A DNA stretch of 35,188 bases from Phycisphaerae bacterium (GCA_021604825.1 BQJS01000023.1:1-35188); one strand, 5' to 3'. Shown: positions 1-9,451, counted from the stretch's first letter. The notes: generated by a model from the letters alone, not told the origin. Numbers and translations are program-made.

Positions 1-632
1 GTCGCGATCATGACGTTACCGAAGGGTGCCGTGTCGGTGGTCCATACGTTCACGCCAACCGTCTCGAATCCGAACTGCACATGACGGTCGGGACCGGCGT
101 CCAAGGCCAGATCGATGCTGAACGGACCGGGAGCTGCCACAATTTCCGTCACATTGAATGACGAAAAGTCTGGCGCAAAGTCCTTGATGAAGATGGTTGT
201 TTCGTGCGCCGCGGTGAAGGTGTTGGATAAAACCGTACCTTCAAAAGTAAGCGTTTCACCAGCGAGGTCACCCGCTGCAAACTCCTGGTATAGGCTGGCG
301 GCCATGATCTTGTTACCGGGGTTTCCAGGTGCGCCGCCACCGATGTACCAGAACGGGTCCGGATCGCCGATGGTGTTCGGGGAGAGCGTGAGCTTGCTGG
401 CACCATCGTCGAAGGTAGCGTTCAGATCGCCTACGCCCCAAGGGCTGCCGAAGACGTCCGTGACACCATCAAGCTCAAACACGTTCATAAACCCGCGCCA
501 CCCTGTAGCGTCCAAGGTGCCAGTGACATCCGCCGAGTTGCCAACAGTGACCGTCAAGTCACCAAATGCCGGGGCGACCAGCAGCCCAGACAAAACCAAT
601 AAGCTACATTGCAGACTAGAAAATCGCTTCAT
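1..632 (-). CDS. Secreted protein, possibly PEP-CTERM-type, 3' end cut by window edge
   Basis: The reading frame is open from an ATG at 632 to the left edge (210 codons) with no stop, so the C-terminus lies outside the window. The start is supported by a GGAGGAG ribosome binding site 8 nt upstream. The N-terminus (MKRFSSLQCSLLVLSGLLVA, then PAFG) is a standard signal peptide. The mature part is acidic, Gly/Asn/Thr-rich and predicted beta-rich, with no catalytic motif I recognise. The last visible segment (VGVNVWTTDTAPFGNVMIA) is of the kind that precedes a C-terminal sorting tail in planctomycete exported proteins, but the tail itself is not visible. Function is unknown. It may belong to the same exported set as the glycan genes to its right. 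Confidence is high that it is a gene and low on its role. Confidence 0.8.
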   Translation of the reverse strand, partial: MKRFSSLQCSLLVLSGLLVAPAFGDLTVTVGNSADVTGTLDATGWRGFMNVFELDGVTDVFGSPWGVGDLNATFDDGASKLTLSPNTIGDPDPFWYIGGGAPGNPGNKIMAASLYQEFAAGDLAGETLTFEGTVLSNTFTAAHETTIFIKDFAPDFSSFNVTEIVAAPGPFSIDLALDAGPDRHVQFGFETVGVNVWTTDTAPFGNVMIA

Positions 633-691
633 GATGGGATCTCCTCCGAGAGAAAATAGAGAGAAAAAAACAAGAGATTTTAGAGACGAAA

Positions 692-711
692 TTGGCGCGT
701 CGTTGCGCCAA
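692..711. promoter_or_regulatory. Inverted repeat, candidate operator or leader hairpin
   Basis: Perfect 7-bp arms TTGGCGC and GCGCCAA are separated by GTCGTT. The repeat lies 60-80 nt upstream of the start codon at 632, where an operator or a 5' leader hairpin would act. The role is inferred from position and symmetry only. Confidence 0.35.
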
Positions 712-877
712 AACTCACCCTCTCATTGTAGTGTTGTAAGTGTCATAAATACAAGTGTTTCAAGGTATTTACGAGCGAATACAAGGGCAACAGTTTCGCC
801 AATACGTCAGTTGTTTCATTCGCCAAAATGACACTTTAAGAATGACTTGATTATCGGCCAGTAGACGCAGATTTGTA

Positions 878-893
878 GTTGGCTAGAGCCAAC
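878..893. promoter_or_regulatory. Inverted repeat GTTGGCT-AG-AGCCAAC
   Basis: Perfect 7-bp arms with a 2-nt centre, too tight to fold as a normal terminator hairpin, so a dimeric protein-binding site is more likely. It lies about 97 nt beyond the 3' end of the GH1 gene and about 246 nt upstream of the left-edge gene. It shares the TTGGC/GCCAA half-site with the repeat at 692-711. Confidence 0.3.
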
Positions 894-989
894 CGAATGT
901 TCGAAATGTGTCCAATCCAACTGTTCAAATCTGGCACTCGGAATTGATTTACATACCCGAATTAGATGATGTGTTATGCAGGATGTTTT

Positions 990-2360
990 CTATCGAAGGA
1001 CTTCAGGAAGAATTGAGTACCCGTTGGACTCGATGCAGTCGCGATACCAGTACGCCGACGACTTGGGAATGCGCTCCTGCGTCTCGAAATCAACGTGGAC
1101 CAATCCGAATCGCTGTCGACATCCTTTGTCCCATTCAAAGTTGTCGAGAAACGACCAGTGAAAGTAACCGCGAACATCGGCCCCATCGGTGATGACTTTC
1201 TGAAGTTCGGCTAAGTAGCGCTTGAGGAAATCGATCCGTTGCGGATCTTCGACGCGACCTTCGAGGTTGGGCCAATCCGTGTTCGACATACCGTTTTCGG
1301 TAATGTAAGTCGGCGTGTTATATCGATCGTACAACCAGCTCGGCCCCCAATAGAGAACCTCGGGAGTCACCGGCCAACCAAATGCGGTTCGCGGATGTCC
1401 GTTCGGTAAGTCTCGGATTTCCGGGGTCTGTTCGCTGGGTATTGTAATTTCATGACCGTAATAAATATTCAAACCCAAGAAATCGATCGACTCAGAAATG
1501 ATTTCGAAATCCGACTCCAGATGCAGCGGAGCGTTCTTGCCATACTTGCGAAGCCCCTCTTCCGGATACGAACCACGCAAAACCGGGTCCATCCACCAAA
1601 CGTTGTTAAAAAGATGCTCGCTTGAAACACCCATCGTATGCTTGCGGGCAATTTCCATGTTTGCGCGATTCATGGTGCGCGGAAGATTAATACAGCCAGC
1701 CGGCGCGTATCCGATTCTTGCAGGCTTCTTTGAAAACTCGCGAATTTTTCGGACCGCTTCACCATGGGCCAACAAAACATGGTGACCGGCTTGCAAGACT
1801 TCACCGATGGGGCGCTTTTCACCGGGCGCGTGGTCACCAGTCAAGAAACCGTGTGAAAGAAAAACTTGCGGTTCGTTAATTGTAATCCAATTCGTCACGC
1901 GATCAGATAACCGCTTGACCACCAGCTCAGTGTAATCGGCAAACCAACCGACGGAATCGCGCGAAAACCAACCACCGCGTTTGTGCAGCGCCAGCGGTAG
2001 ATCCCAATGGTAAAGTGTGACGTACGGTTCAACGTCATGTTCGAGGCATGCATCGACGAGTCGATCATAAAACTGCAAACCCGTTTCGCTCGGTTTGCCA
2101 GCACCATCGGGGATGACGCGCGGCCAAGCAATCGAGAAGCGGTAGGCCTGTAGTCCAAGTTGGCCCATCAGCGCAACGTCAGACTCATACCGCTGATGGT
2201 GATCGCACGCGATTCGGCCGTCACTGGGTGCGGGACCGAATGCGTCCCAAATCGACGGCTTGCGATCACCGGCATCGACAGCGCCTTCGATTTGGAAAGC
2301 GGACGTCGCCGCCCCCCAAACGAAACCTTCTGGAAAAATAAATCCGTCTTTTGCAGTCAT
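990..2360 (-). CDS. GH1 beta-glucosidase, cytoplasmic
   Basis: Family GH1 retaining beta-glucosidase, expected to hydrolyse beta-linked gluco-oligosaccharides after import. The family opening FPEGFVWGAATSAFQIEG is present. The acid/base motif TINEP (Glu about 163 from the start used here) and the nucleophile motif YITENG (Glu about 355) are both intact, followed by HWSFLDNFEW, which lines the sugar subsite. At 456 residues it matches the family length. There is no signal peptide, so it should act in the cytoplasm. In-frame ATGs also lie at 2375, 2411 and 2414; none has a clear ribosome binding site, and 2360 puts the usual short leader before FPEGF. It is the most distal gene of the minus-strand glycan series, separated from the 1105-residue protein by a terminator-like hairpin, so it may have its own promoter. 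Confidence 0.93.
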   Translation of the reverse strand: MTAKDGFIFPEGFVWGAATSAFQIEGAVDAGDRKPSIWDAFGPAPSDGRIACDHHQRYESDVALMGQLGLQAYRFSIAWPRVIPDGAGKPSETGLQFYDRLVDACLEHDVEPYVTLYHWDLPLALHKRGGWFSRDSVGWFADYTELVVKRLSDRVTNWITINEPQVFLSHGFLTGDHAPGEKRPIGEVLQAGHHVLLAHGEAVRKIREFSKKPARIGYAPAGCINLPRTMNRANMEIARKHTMGVSSEHLFNNVWWMDPVLRGSYPEEGLRKYGKNAPLHLESDFEIISESIDFLGLNIYYGHEITIPSEQTPEIRDLPNGHPRTAFGWPVTPEVLYWGPSWLYDRYNTPTYITENGMSNTDWPNLEGRVEDPQRIDFLKRYLAELQKVITDGADVRGYFHWSFLDNFEWDKGCRQRFGLVHVDFETQERIPKSSAYWYRDCIESNGYSILPEVLR

Positions 2361-2435
2361 CCGAATATCAATCATCTTGGAAAGAAAAAATCTCGACAAA
2401 TAGGCGGGCATCATACGCCCAAAATGAAAGGGAAC

Positions 2436-2462
2436 AAACCCACGCCTTTTCAGCGTGGATTT
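2436..2462 (-). terminator. Rho-independent-type terminator after the 1105-residue protein gene
   Basis: Read on the minus strand, AAATCCACGC and GCGTGGGTTT form a 10-bp stem (one U-G wobble) around a 7-nt loop, followed by a T-rich stretch. It lies 60 nt downstream of the stop of the gene ending at 2522, and just upstream of the GH1 start. Confidence 0.6.
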
Positions 2463-2521
2463 GCTCCCCAGTTCAAAATTCCGTCAGTTCAAAGCGGTCC
2501 AATCCGCCCATGCAGGCCAAC

Positions 2522-5500
2522 CTACTGCGCGGGGCCGTCTAAGAACAACTCAAAGGTTTCATAATCGTCGAGTGTGACCATGCCATCACCCGTCAAATCG
2601 GCACATTCGCATCCGGCAGTCACAGCCCCATCCGAGAAGCATCGCTGGAATGCGGCGTAGTCGCTCAGGTCCGTATCCGAATCGCCGTCGCTGTTGCCCG
2701 TGGTTGAGAATACAACGTTGTCCACGTTCAAGGCGCCGTCCAATCCCCACGTATCCAACTCGTTCGCGAAGGTCGTGGTCACCGTGTATGTGTCGGCATC
2801 TTGGAATCTCGAACCGATTTTCGTGAGGTGCAAATCATCGACCTGCACGGTTACGCCTGTCCCCAATGTCCCGCTCGCGCCGCCGAGGAATACAACCGTC
2901 AAGGCATACGAGTCGGCATTTTGGTTGATCGCACCATCATCATTGCCGACGCCAGCGGCAATCACCGATGGATCGGAAAGCGCTACGTCAATGTCTTGCC
3001 ATGTTCCGTCGGCTGGCACGTCGACGGCGAGGAAGTCAATGTCCGGATCCTCGAGTCGTACGGTCATGGTTCCGCTCAACTCACCAGGATCATCGGCGAT
3101 TGCGCGAACGCGAGCGCTGAGACGAATGTCGTCGAGATTTCCTTCGAGGCGAAGGATTTGATTCGGCCAGGTTAAGCCTGCAAACCACGTTCCACTCGAA
3201 ATGTTGACGTCGAAGACATCGAGGACAGCCGCCTTCGTTCCGCCGAAACCGCAGTCCGTGCAAACGGATGCCGTAACGGTTCCGTTCGCATTCAAGAACG
3301 CGCCGCCGAATTCACCAAAGAAACCTTGCTCGCCGTCCAAGCCGTCATCGAAGTTGTCGATGTCGCCAGCCGTGGGATTGGTTGACGATGCAAAAACAAA
3401 TCCGGTCGTGTTCGCGAGCGCCGCTTCAAAGTCTTCGTCAAAGTCTCCATCGACGAATGTGCTGACACCTTCGCTCAGGTATCCGCCAGTGGTCTGAAAT
3501 GTGGCACCGTCGGCAGTGTCGGAAAACGCGACTTCACCGATGGGCGTGACAACATCAACGGGCGTCAGGAATAGATTATCAACGTCGATGCGACCACCGG
3601 TTCCCCAAGTCGATTCCGGCGCTTGTGGGAATGCAACGACCACGGTGTATGTCGGTGAATCAAGATTGAATGTGCCATCTCCACCGCCCCCTGCTGCTCC
3701 AGCTTCGGTGAAGGTATCCAGCGTCCCTCCGATCACGTCCCATCCGCCAGTCGGACTAATCGTCGTAAAGAGTCTGTCGAGCTGCGAATCTTCGATGCGA
3801 AGTTCGATCGGCCCAGTGTTTTCAGCCGGGGCTGCGATACCTCGAACGGTGGCTTCAAGGGTGACCTGTGAAAGATCGGTCGAAGCGAGCCCTTGGTTCG
3901 CCCAAACCAAACCACCGCTCCAGCCGCCTCCGGCACCGATGACCAGGTTTTCGACTTTGATTTGTCCGAATCCATCAGGGTTGCCACCCTCGGTAAATGC
4001 ACGGGCCATGAACCCGGTCGTTCCACAGAAGAAGAACGGCGGGAAGTCTTCGCAGAACGTGCTGTTCGTGTAACCGCCGAACGCAGCCTCATCCGTCAGA
4101 CCTGTGTCCCAGCCAGGTACGAAGTTGAATTCAACGCTATTGGTATTCAGGAAGATGCCGCCGCCGACACCTGTCGCATCGCTAAAGTCTTCATCAAGTC
4201 CGGCTTGCGTGATGCGATTGCCTTCAACGCGAACGACGTAGTCGCCACCGTTGGTTTCGCCCATGACGTCGGCTGACACGAAATACTGCGAAGCATCGCA
4301 GCCAGCGTCCAAGACCGGCGCGAGATCATCCCAGAATAAACCGGCAAACCAAGTGCTACCCGTTGAATCACTGTTGGTGAGAACGACGTTGTCGACTGTC
4401 AAAGTTCCACCGGTTCCCCAGGGCGTCGCGCCTTCATTGTCGAATGCGATGACAACCTTGTAAGTGGACGCATTCAAATCAAAGATGCCGATGGTAGGCA
4501 CACCGTTGGTATCGGCTTCGGTGAATGTGTTGAGCTGACCACCAAAGGACTGGAAAATCGATGCCGCAGGACCGGAGGCGATCAGGCGATTTTGATTCGG
4601 ATCTTCCAACCGAAGTTGAACATCACCAAGAACTTCGCCATCACCGAGGTCCGCCGCACCGCGAATGTCGGCGGTCAAGCTGATCTGCGTTAGGTCAACA
4701 AGCGACTGCGGCGGTCCGCTGACGACCTCGAAACTCACGGCATCGGCAAAACCCGCACCACCTTGATTCGCCGGTTGCTCGAATGAAAGGACAGCCCGAG
4801 CGACCGTAGCCCCGACGGGAGCTTCGAGTTGAAGGGTGTTTTCGATCCATACGTTGGGTGTGGTCGTGTTGTCGACCATGACAAATTCGTCGATCGCCAG
4901 AGGCGTGCCAAAATCGACACCATCGTAGAACTCGATCTTCATGACGAATTCGTTCAGATTCCCACCGGTGATGCCGTCGAGTCCAGCGTTGATAATTGTG
5001 TCGTTACGAGAGAACACGCGCAGTTCCCAAGTTTGCCCAGGCTGAGCAATCAGGTCCTGAAATACACCAGAAGAGTTGGAAGCACCAAATGCACCGAACG
5101 TCTTGAATATGCTCGTGCCATTAACTGGCAATGGCAGGGGATCAATAAAATTGTTTGCGCCAAAAACCGTCCAACCGTCGAACGATCCACCGTTGTCGTC
5201 GAACCCGCCGTTGACAAATGGGTTGGCCCCTTCAAGCGCACCGGAATCGATGGTCATGCCCGCGAACCAATCACCGCTATTGAGGATGACGCCTTCGACG
5301 TCCAACTCGCCGGCTTCTGCCGGGTTACCGCCCGTTGGCGTACCGCTTGCTGCGGCGCCACCATCCGCACCGAGCACCGCATCGGCGGTTGTTCCGAAGA
5401 ACGCACCTTCGTTGTTGATTCCATTGTCCCAGTTGGTTGTAAAACCGCTGGTGCCATTCGATGACACAAACACCCCGCCACCGGTCCCCGTAATATTGAG

Positions 5501-5839
5501 GAAGTCCTCGAAGATTGCACTGAAGCCAACGTTGGCAACTTCGAGTCGTCCACCGCCAGAACCGGCAACACCACCTGTTGCATCACCTTCACCAGTGACC
5601 GCACCAAATCGCGCGTTTCCTTCGGTACCAGCGAATAAATTTTCACCGGCAACACCGTCGTCCCATGCGACATTGGAAATAAATCCAAAACCGCTGAACG
5701 TAAACGAGCCCGTTTCCGTCACCGTCTCAAAATCTTCTTCAAGTATGAGCGGGGCTCCCATGCTGCTCGAGGCCACCCACCCCACACATAGGATGAGAGC
5801 GACCGATTGCTGCTTCCACCAACCTCCACGTGACTTCAT
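2522..5839 (-). CDS. Large secreted repeat protein with dockerin-type C-terminal calcium repeats
   Basis: A 1105-residue exported protein of unknown activity. It has a signal peptide (about residues 1-29, ending SSSMGAP). The rest is modular. Unit A starts with an EDF / DEDF motif (about 34-75, 107-195, 549-640, 800-890). Unit B has the order LxAxVRGxA, LRLED, TFTEA, TYxVVxAF, WGTGG, VDNxxLT (about 380-488, 650-759, 895-1007), with a fourth cut-down B at about 1012-1045. One carbohydrate-binding-like beta-sandwich (about 205-372) is inserted. The end (about 1049-1100) has two Asp/Gly-rich EF-hand-like loops (SDGDSDTDLSDY and TGDGMVTLDDY), as in dockerin-type planctomycete proteins. No glycosidase motif is visible; a glycan-binding or surface role is plausible from the GH16 gene just upstream. 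Confidence 0.85.
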   Translation of the reverse strand: MKSRGGWWKQQSVALILCVGWVASSSMGAPLILEEDFETVTETGSFTFSGFGFISNVAWDDGVAGENLFAGTEGNARFGAVTGEGDATGGVAGSGGGRLEVANVGFSAIFEDFLNITGTGGGVFVSSNGTSGFTTNWDNGINNEGAFFGTTADAVLGADGGAAASGTPTGGNPAEAGELDVEGVILNSGDWFAGMTIDSGALEGANPFVNGGFDDNGGSFDGWTVFGANNFIDPLPLPVNGTSIFKTFGAFGASNSSGVFQDLIAQPGQTWELRVFSRNDTIINAGLDGITGGNLNEFVMKIEFYDGVDFGTPLAIDEFVMVDNTTTPNVWIENTLQLEAPVGATVARAVLSFEQPANQGGAGFADAVSFEVVSGPPQSLVDLTQISLTADIRGAADLGDGEVLGDVQLRLEDPNQNRLIASGPAASIFQSFGGQLNTFTEADTNGVPTIGIFDLNASTYKVVIAFDNEGATPWGTGGTLTVDNVVLTNSDSTGSTWFAGLFWDDLAPVLDAGCDASQYFVSADVMGETNGGDYVVRVEGNRITQAGLDEDFSDATGVGGGIFLNTNSVEFNFVPGWDTGLTDEAAFGGYTNSTFCEDFPPFFFCGTTGFMARAFTEGGNPDGFGQIKVENLVIGAGGGWSGGLVWANQGLASTDLSQVTLEATVRGIAAPAENTGPIELRIEDSQLDRLFTTISPTGGWDVIGGTLDTFTEAGAAGGGGDGTFNLDSPTYTVVVAFPQAPESTWGTGGRIDVDNLFLTPVDVVTPIGEVAFSDTADGATFQTTGGYLSEGVSTFVDGDFDEDFEAALANTTGFVFASSTNPTAGDIDNFDDGLDGEQGFFGEFGGAFLNANGTVTASVCTDCGFGGTKAAVLDVFDVNISSGTWFAGLTWPNQILRLEGNLDDIRLSARVRAIADDPGELSGTMTVRLEDPDIDFLAVDVPADGTWQDIDVALSDPSVIAAGVGNDDGAINQNADSYALTVVFLGGASGTLGTGVTVQVDDLHLTKIGSRFQDADTYTVTTTFANELDTWGLDGALNVDNVVFSTTGNSDGDSDTDLSDYAAFQRCFSDGAVTAGCECADLTGDGMVTLDDYETFELFLDGPAQ

Positions 5840-5963
5840 CTATAGCTCCTTTTCCTCTTGTCGCGGTCATCGCAACCATCACGCCAACCGCAGAATCTGG
5901 GGCAGACAAAGCCTGCCAATTCCCTTGTTTCCTATTTCAAGCAATGCTCATCAATTACTTATT

Positions 5964-5977
5964 CAAACCGGTTGCGC
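5964..5977. promoter_or_regulatory. Candidate LacI-family operator core (AACCGGTT)
   Basis: Read on the minus strand, GCAACCGGTTTGA lies just beyond the GH16 stop and about 125 nt upstream of the 1105-residue protein gene. The 8-bp palindrome with a central CG resembles LacI/GalR-family operators, and a LacI-type regulator is encoded at 9483-10565. The symmetry does not extend past 8 bp, so this is tentative. Confidence 0.25.
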
Positions 5978-8304
5978 TACTCTGAACCCAACGCACCCAT
6001 GCCAAAACGAAGTTGAAATTCCTTGAAATCGCGAAGGTCCATACGACCGTCGGATTCCACGTCAAAGACTGCAAGGCATTCTGCCGGCGACAAGGTTCCG
6101 CCAGACTGCGGACCATCCAGCGGGCCGGCAAAACATTCAACCAAGATCGCAAAATCTGCATTGTCAACATCGCCGTCAGCATCGGCATCGTGAAACCCGG
6201 GTGCTGTTTGCAGACGTATGAAGTCGCCCGGCTTCATGACGGTTGACGTGCCAACGGGTGTGTTTGCTCCATCCCATGGATTACCAGCCGACGCACCAAT
6301 AAATTCGTTTGACCGAACACCGCTCGAAGTGTTGAACACATTCGCAAACACACGAACATCATCAAATGGTTTGGCGTCAACGTGACTCAAGCGAATTCTC
6401 AACTCGCGCTGATCGATTGAACCCAGGTAACTAACTTCGTCGCCTCCCAAGACGTCGGTGCCTGCGTTAAGAAATGCGCCGTGGACAAATTCATGCCCAG
6501 CATCGTCGATGCGATAAATGCCGACGAGATTTGAAAACAGACAAATCGCAAAATCCGCACGAAACCCAAGCGGGAAAAACAGATCACCGCGCTGCCCGCT
6601 CGCAGATTTTCCGGAGATCAATCGACGTGAAGGATCACTTTCGTCGCTCAATTCGTAGGTCGAAACCGATCCTCCCGGAATCGAATCGATGTACACGACG
6701 ACGCCGTCCGCCAAGCCTGCTGGCCAATCGGACGCATTGTCGAATGCGAGAATTAGGTTACCGACACTATCGGTATCAACGTGAAGCAATGACGTCGCCC
6801 CAATCACATCACCTGCACCAGAATTGATGCCATTCGCGGACAGGGCGTACTCGCCGGGCGAGATGACGCCGTCGACGGTTGAAGTCGATCGTGTCTCGTC
6901 AACCAAATCCAGCAATGCCGCCCCGGGATGGTTTGGAACATAAGCGCGAACGTAATCAATGTAGTGATGCTGCGGGAATACCGTCGTACCATTGGGCGGA
7001 CCGGGCCAGTCGCCGCCAACCGCCGTATTGAGAATCCAAAAGAATGGAACGTCGGGTATGTTGGAATTCGATGTCGTTTGACGAATGACGCCATCGACGT
7101 ACCAATCAACTCTGTCGGGGAACCACTCTACGGCAAACTCGTGGAACCCTGCTGTAAAGTCCGGTCCGTTGTATGTCCCGGTTACCGTTTGGCCGATCTC
7201 CCAAGGCGGTTGACCGTTTGGTCCCAACGGTCCCCAGTGAAGGCTCATGTGCATAACATCGGGTACTTGCCCAATGTGTTCCATGATGTCTATTTCGGGT
7301 GGCCAACCTCCATCGGAGGCGAGTCCCCAATGCGCAGGCCACATGCCCTTCGTCGCGGGCAGTTGCGCGCCGACTTCCAATCGTCCGTAGACCATTGCAA
7401 AACGATCGCGGGTATCGACCAGCCCCGACGTGTAACTCCAGGTTCCGAAATTGCCATTGCTGTCGAAACCGGACATGGTTCGCTGCTGACTGCGGAGCGT
7501 CAATACATCTTTGGAGTCAACATTGGTTAGATAGACATCATCGGGAGCGTAATATTGAAGTTCGTTATTCTTGACTTGATGGATGTCTTCAACACGCCAC
7601 TTTGAAGTGTCGATGGTTGATCCGTCGAACTCGTCGGCCCAGAACAAATCCCATTCGGCATTGGGCGGGCTATCACTTTGCATTGATGCGTCATCAATAA
7701 CGACCGCACCCGGATCGTCATTTTGCTGCGTGAAAACAACGGCAATACGAGCCTCTACCGAACCTGTCGGCGCCACGGCTTGCAACGTATGTTCCACCCA
7801 TGATTCTGCGGGCGTATTTGTGTGAACCATGGTCACGTTGAATTCCGCGAGCAGATCTGCCGAGCCATAGGTTCCGTTCGGGACCTGGTAAAATTCAATC
7901 TTGAGATCGCAGTAATTGTCAGTACCCGACAGGGCGGTGTTTGTGTTGTGTCGAGCCCAAACCGATGCCGTCCATTCTTCGCCTCCCTCGGTGGTGAGGT
8001 TTTGAAGAAATCCAGTGTAGTTTGTGCTTCCGTTATTCTGACCGGATATTGCGGCGCTAAACGTGCCATTGTGCGGCGTAATCGGCGCGACGGCGACACT
8101 GCCTCCAAAAGTCTGCCAGCCGCCAAAATCCCCAGACTCGTATCCGGGATTGACCAATTGTGCGTTGGCCAACTGCGGTCCGAGTGCCAAGGTGGCGATG
8201 AGTACGCAAAAACATGGTCGCACCGCGACGAAGCGCTGAAGCAATTTCGTTCGCAACCGCGTTCGAATGCAAGATAAGACGGGATGTTGATGGCAAAAGT
8301 TCAT
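5977..8304 (-). CDS. Secreted GH16 endo-beta-glucanase with binding domain and dockerin-type tail
   Basis: Family GH16 endoglucanase, probably a beta-1,3-glucanase (laminarinase-like); substrate is inferred from family only. Order: signal peptide (about 1-48, ending QLANAQ), a CBM4/9-like beta-sandwich (about 50-208), the GH16 domain (about 218-457), a further beta-rich domain of unclear family (about 470-700, starting DGVISPGEYA), and two dockerin-type calcium loops (DADADGDVDNADF and DVESDGRMDLRDF, about 706-768). The catalytic motif EIDIME is intact: Glu337 is the expected nucleophile and Glu342 the acid/base, with Asp339 between. The six-residue form is the bulged GH16 motif typical of laminarinases. 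It should act outside the cytoplasm. No strong ribosome binding site precedes the ATG. Confidence 0.93.
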   Translation of the reverse strand: MNFCHQHPVLSCIRTRLRTKLLQRFVAVRPCFCVLIATLALGPQLANAQLVNPGYESGDFGGWQTFGGSVAVAPITPHNGTFSAAISGQNNGSTNYTGFLQNLTTEGGEEWTASVWARHNTNTALSGTDNYCDLKIEFYQVPNGTYGSADLLAEFNVTMVHTNTPAESWVEHTLQAVAPTGSVEARIAVVFTQQNDDPGAVVIDDASMQSDSPPNAEWDLFWADEFDGSTIDTSKWRVEDIHQVKNNELQYYAPDDVYLTNVDSKDVLTLRSQQRTMSGFDSNGNFGTWSYTSGLVDTRDRFAMVYGRLEVGAQLPATKGMWPAHWGLASDGGWPPEIDIMEHIGQVPDVMHMSLHWGPLGPNGQPPWEIGQTVTGTYNGPDFTAGFHEFAVEWFPDRVDWYVDGVIRQTTSNSNIPDVPFFWILNTAVGGDWPGPPNGTTVFPQHHYIDYVRAYVPNHPGAALLDLVDETRSTSTVDGVISPGEYALSANGINSGAGDVIGATSLLHVDTDSVGNLILAFDNASDWPAGLADGVVVYIDSIPGGSVSTYELSDESDPSRRLISGKSASGQRGDLFFPLGFRADFAICLFSNLVGIYRIDDAGHEFVHGAFLNAGTDVLGGDEVSYLGSIDQRELRIRLSHVDAKPFDDVRVFANVFNTSSGVRSNEFIGASAGNPWDGANTPVGTSTVMKPGDFIRLQTAPGFHDADADGDVDNADFAILVECFAGPLDGPQSGGTLSPAECLAVFDVESDGRMDLRDFKEFQLRFGMGALGSE

Positions 8305-8341
8305 ATGTCTTCAATCATCTTGCGCCCAAACATCACTTCGG

Positions 8342-9451
8342 CTAATTGACGGTTACTCGCGGCTGATATGGTGACACTCGAACACGCGGTGAAAACTCTA
8401 TGGGATCATTATCACTATTGAACTTTACCGGCAGAACCGGGGCGCCATGCAAATCTCCAAAAAGCACATTGAGTTTTCCACGGGGATGACGTTTGCGAGG
8501 AATACGTTCTGCCGCCAACCCGCCGTCTGCTTCGTTGGCATTGACTGCGTCCCCTAAATACGGACCACTCGCTTGTGCACTGAGAATGAGATTCGAGAAT
8601 CCGGTGTTGGCAAAGTCTTGATCCTGCGAATCGCGCCCGGCTTCAAAAATCAATCCGACCTCGCCCGGACTCCAAATCTTGTCGAGGTTGCCCTGAAGTC
8701 GCGTTCCGATTCCACTCTGGCGACAGGGATGCGTTCCCGGATAGAGCTTTTCACCGACGCATTCAAACCATTGGCCAGAGCCAACGGGAACAGCCCGCCA
8801 ACAAGCCGGGTTGCCCTGGCTCACGCCAACTTCCGCGCCGGTTATGTCTTCATTGACAGCATAGCTTAGACGTCCCCAATACGACATTCCCGTTTGACTT
8901 GCGCGGGCATTGTCGGGATCGCCGGAACCTTTCAACCCATCACCGCTCGGTAAGTTTTGCGGGTAGTATGGAGTCGCGAATTCAACCCGGTCGGAAGGGC
9001 AAATCACCAGTTCCATTTCGTCCTCGATTTTGTCCTTGATCGTGAGCGCGTCTTGATAGCTGGTCGCTCGAACACCCCAGTCCCAGTTTTGGCGAAACTT
9101 CATTCCCGCGCCTTGTGCAACGGCTACGGGCCAGGACAGCAGTTCACCGCCAACCCCGTATTCGTATCGATCCCTCGACGGGTCAGCCAGATCGAGTCCA
9201 ACTTCATCAGTCGTAATTTGGAATCGACCATTGTGGTCGGCCGCGAACAGACTGATGGCTTGGCCGGTACCACGCATGTGAGCTAAGCACTTCGCTTGCT
9301 TCGCTTGATCTCGTGCACTTCTGAGAGAAGGCAAAAGGATTGAAATCAAGAGCGCAATGATTGATACGACGACCAGCAGTTCGACAAGGGTAAATGCTGT
9401 TCGCGTGCTCTCGCGCTTCAACAGCGTTTCTTTTTGAATCTTGTAACTCAT
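8342..9451 (-). CDS. Type II pseudopilin-like protein (prepilin N-terminal methylation domain)
   Basis: A 369-residue protein with a class III prepilin leader. Residues 1-19 are short and basic, then FTLVELLVVVSIIALLISIL with the conserved Glu at position +5 after the predicted cleavage (A19/F20; Gly is more usual before the cut). The C-terminus carries HPRGKLNVLFGDLHG, a slightly longer variant of the H-X9-DG motif seen in planctomycete pseudopilin-like proteins. This group is very numerous in planctomycetes; members are thought to form or decorate secretion pseudopili, with no proven role for most. The start is supported by AGGAGA 9 nt upstream. It lies between the LacI regulator (31 nt upstream) and the GH16 gene (37 nt downstream), so it is probably co-transcribed with them and may help export or capture the glycan. 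Confidence 0.88.
   Translation of the reverse strand: MSYKIQKETLLKRESTRTAFTLVELLVVVSIIALLISILLPSLRSARDQAKQAKCLAHMRGTGQAISLFAADHNGRFQITTDEVGLDLADPSRDRYEYGVGGELLSWPVAVAQGAGMKFRQNWDWGVRATSYQDALTIKDKIEDEMELVICPSDRVEFATPYYPQNLPSGDGLKGSGDPDNARASQTGMSYWGRLSYAVNEDITGAEVGVSQGNPACWRAVPVGSGQWFECVGEKLYPGTHPCRQSGIGTRLQGNLDKIWSPGEVGLIFEAGRDSQDQDFANTGFSNLILSAQASGPYLGDAVNANEADGGLAAERIPRKRHPRGKLNVLFGDLHGAPVLPVKFNSDNDPIEFSPRVRVSPYQPRVTVN

Larger units (their letters stand above)
633..989. other. Intergenic region upstream of the left-edge secreted gene
   Basis: No convincing gene lies here. It should hold the promoter of the secreted gene starting at 632 and the 3' end of the GH1 transcript. It has two inverted repeats: TTGGCGC / GCGCCAA with a 6-nt spacer at 692-711, and GTTGGCT / AGCCAAC with a 2-nt spacer at 878-893. 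Both contain TTGGC...GCCAA half-sites. Confidence 0.6.
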
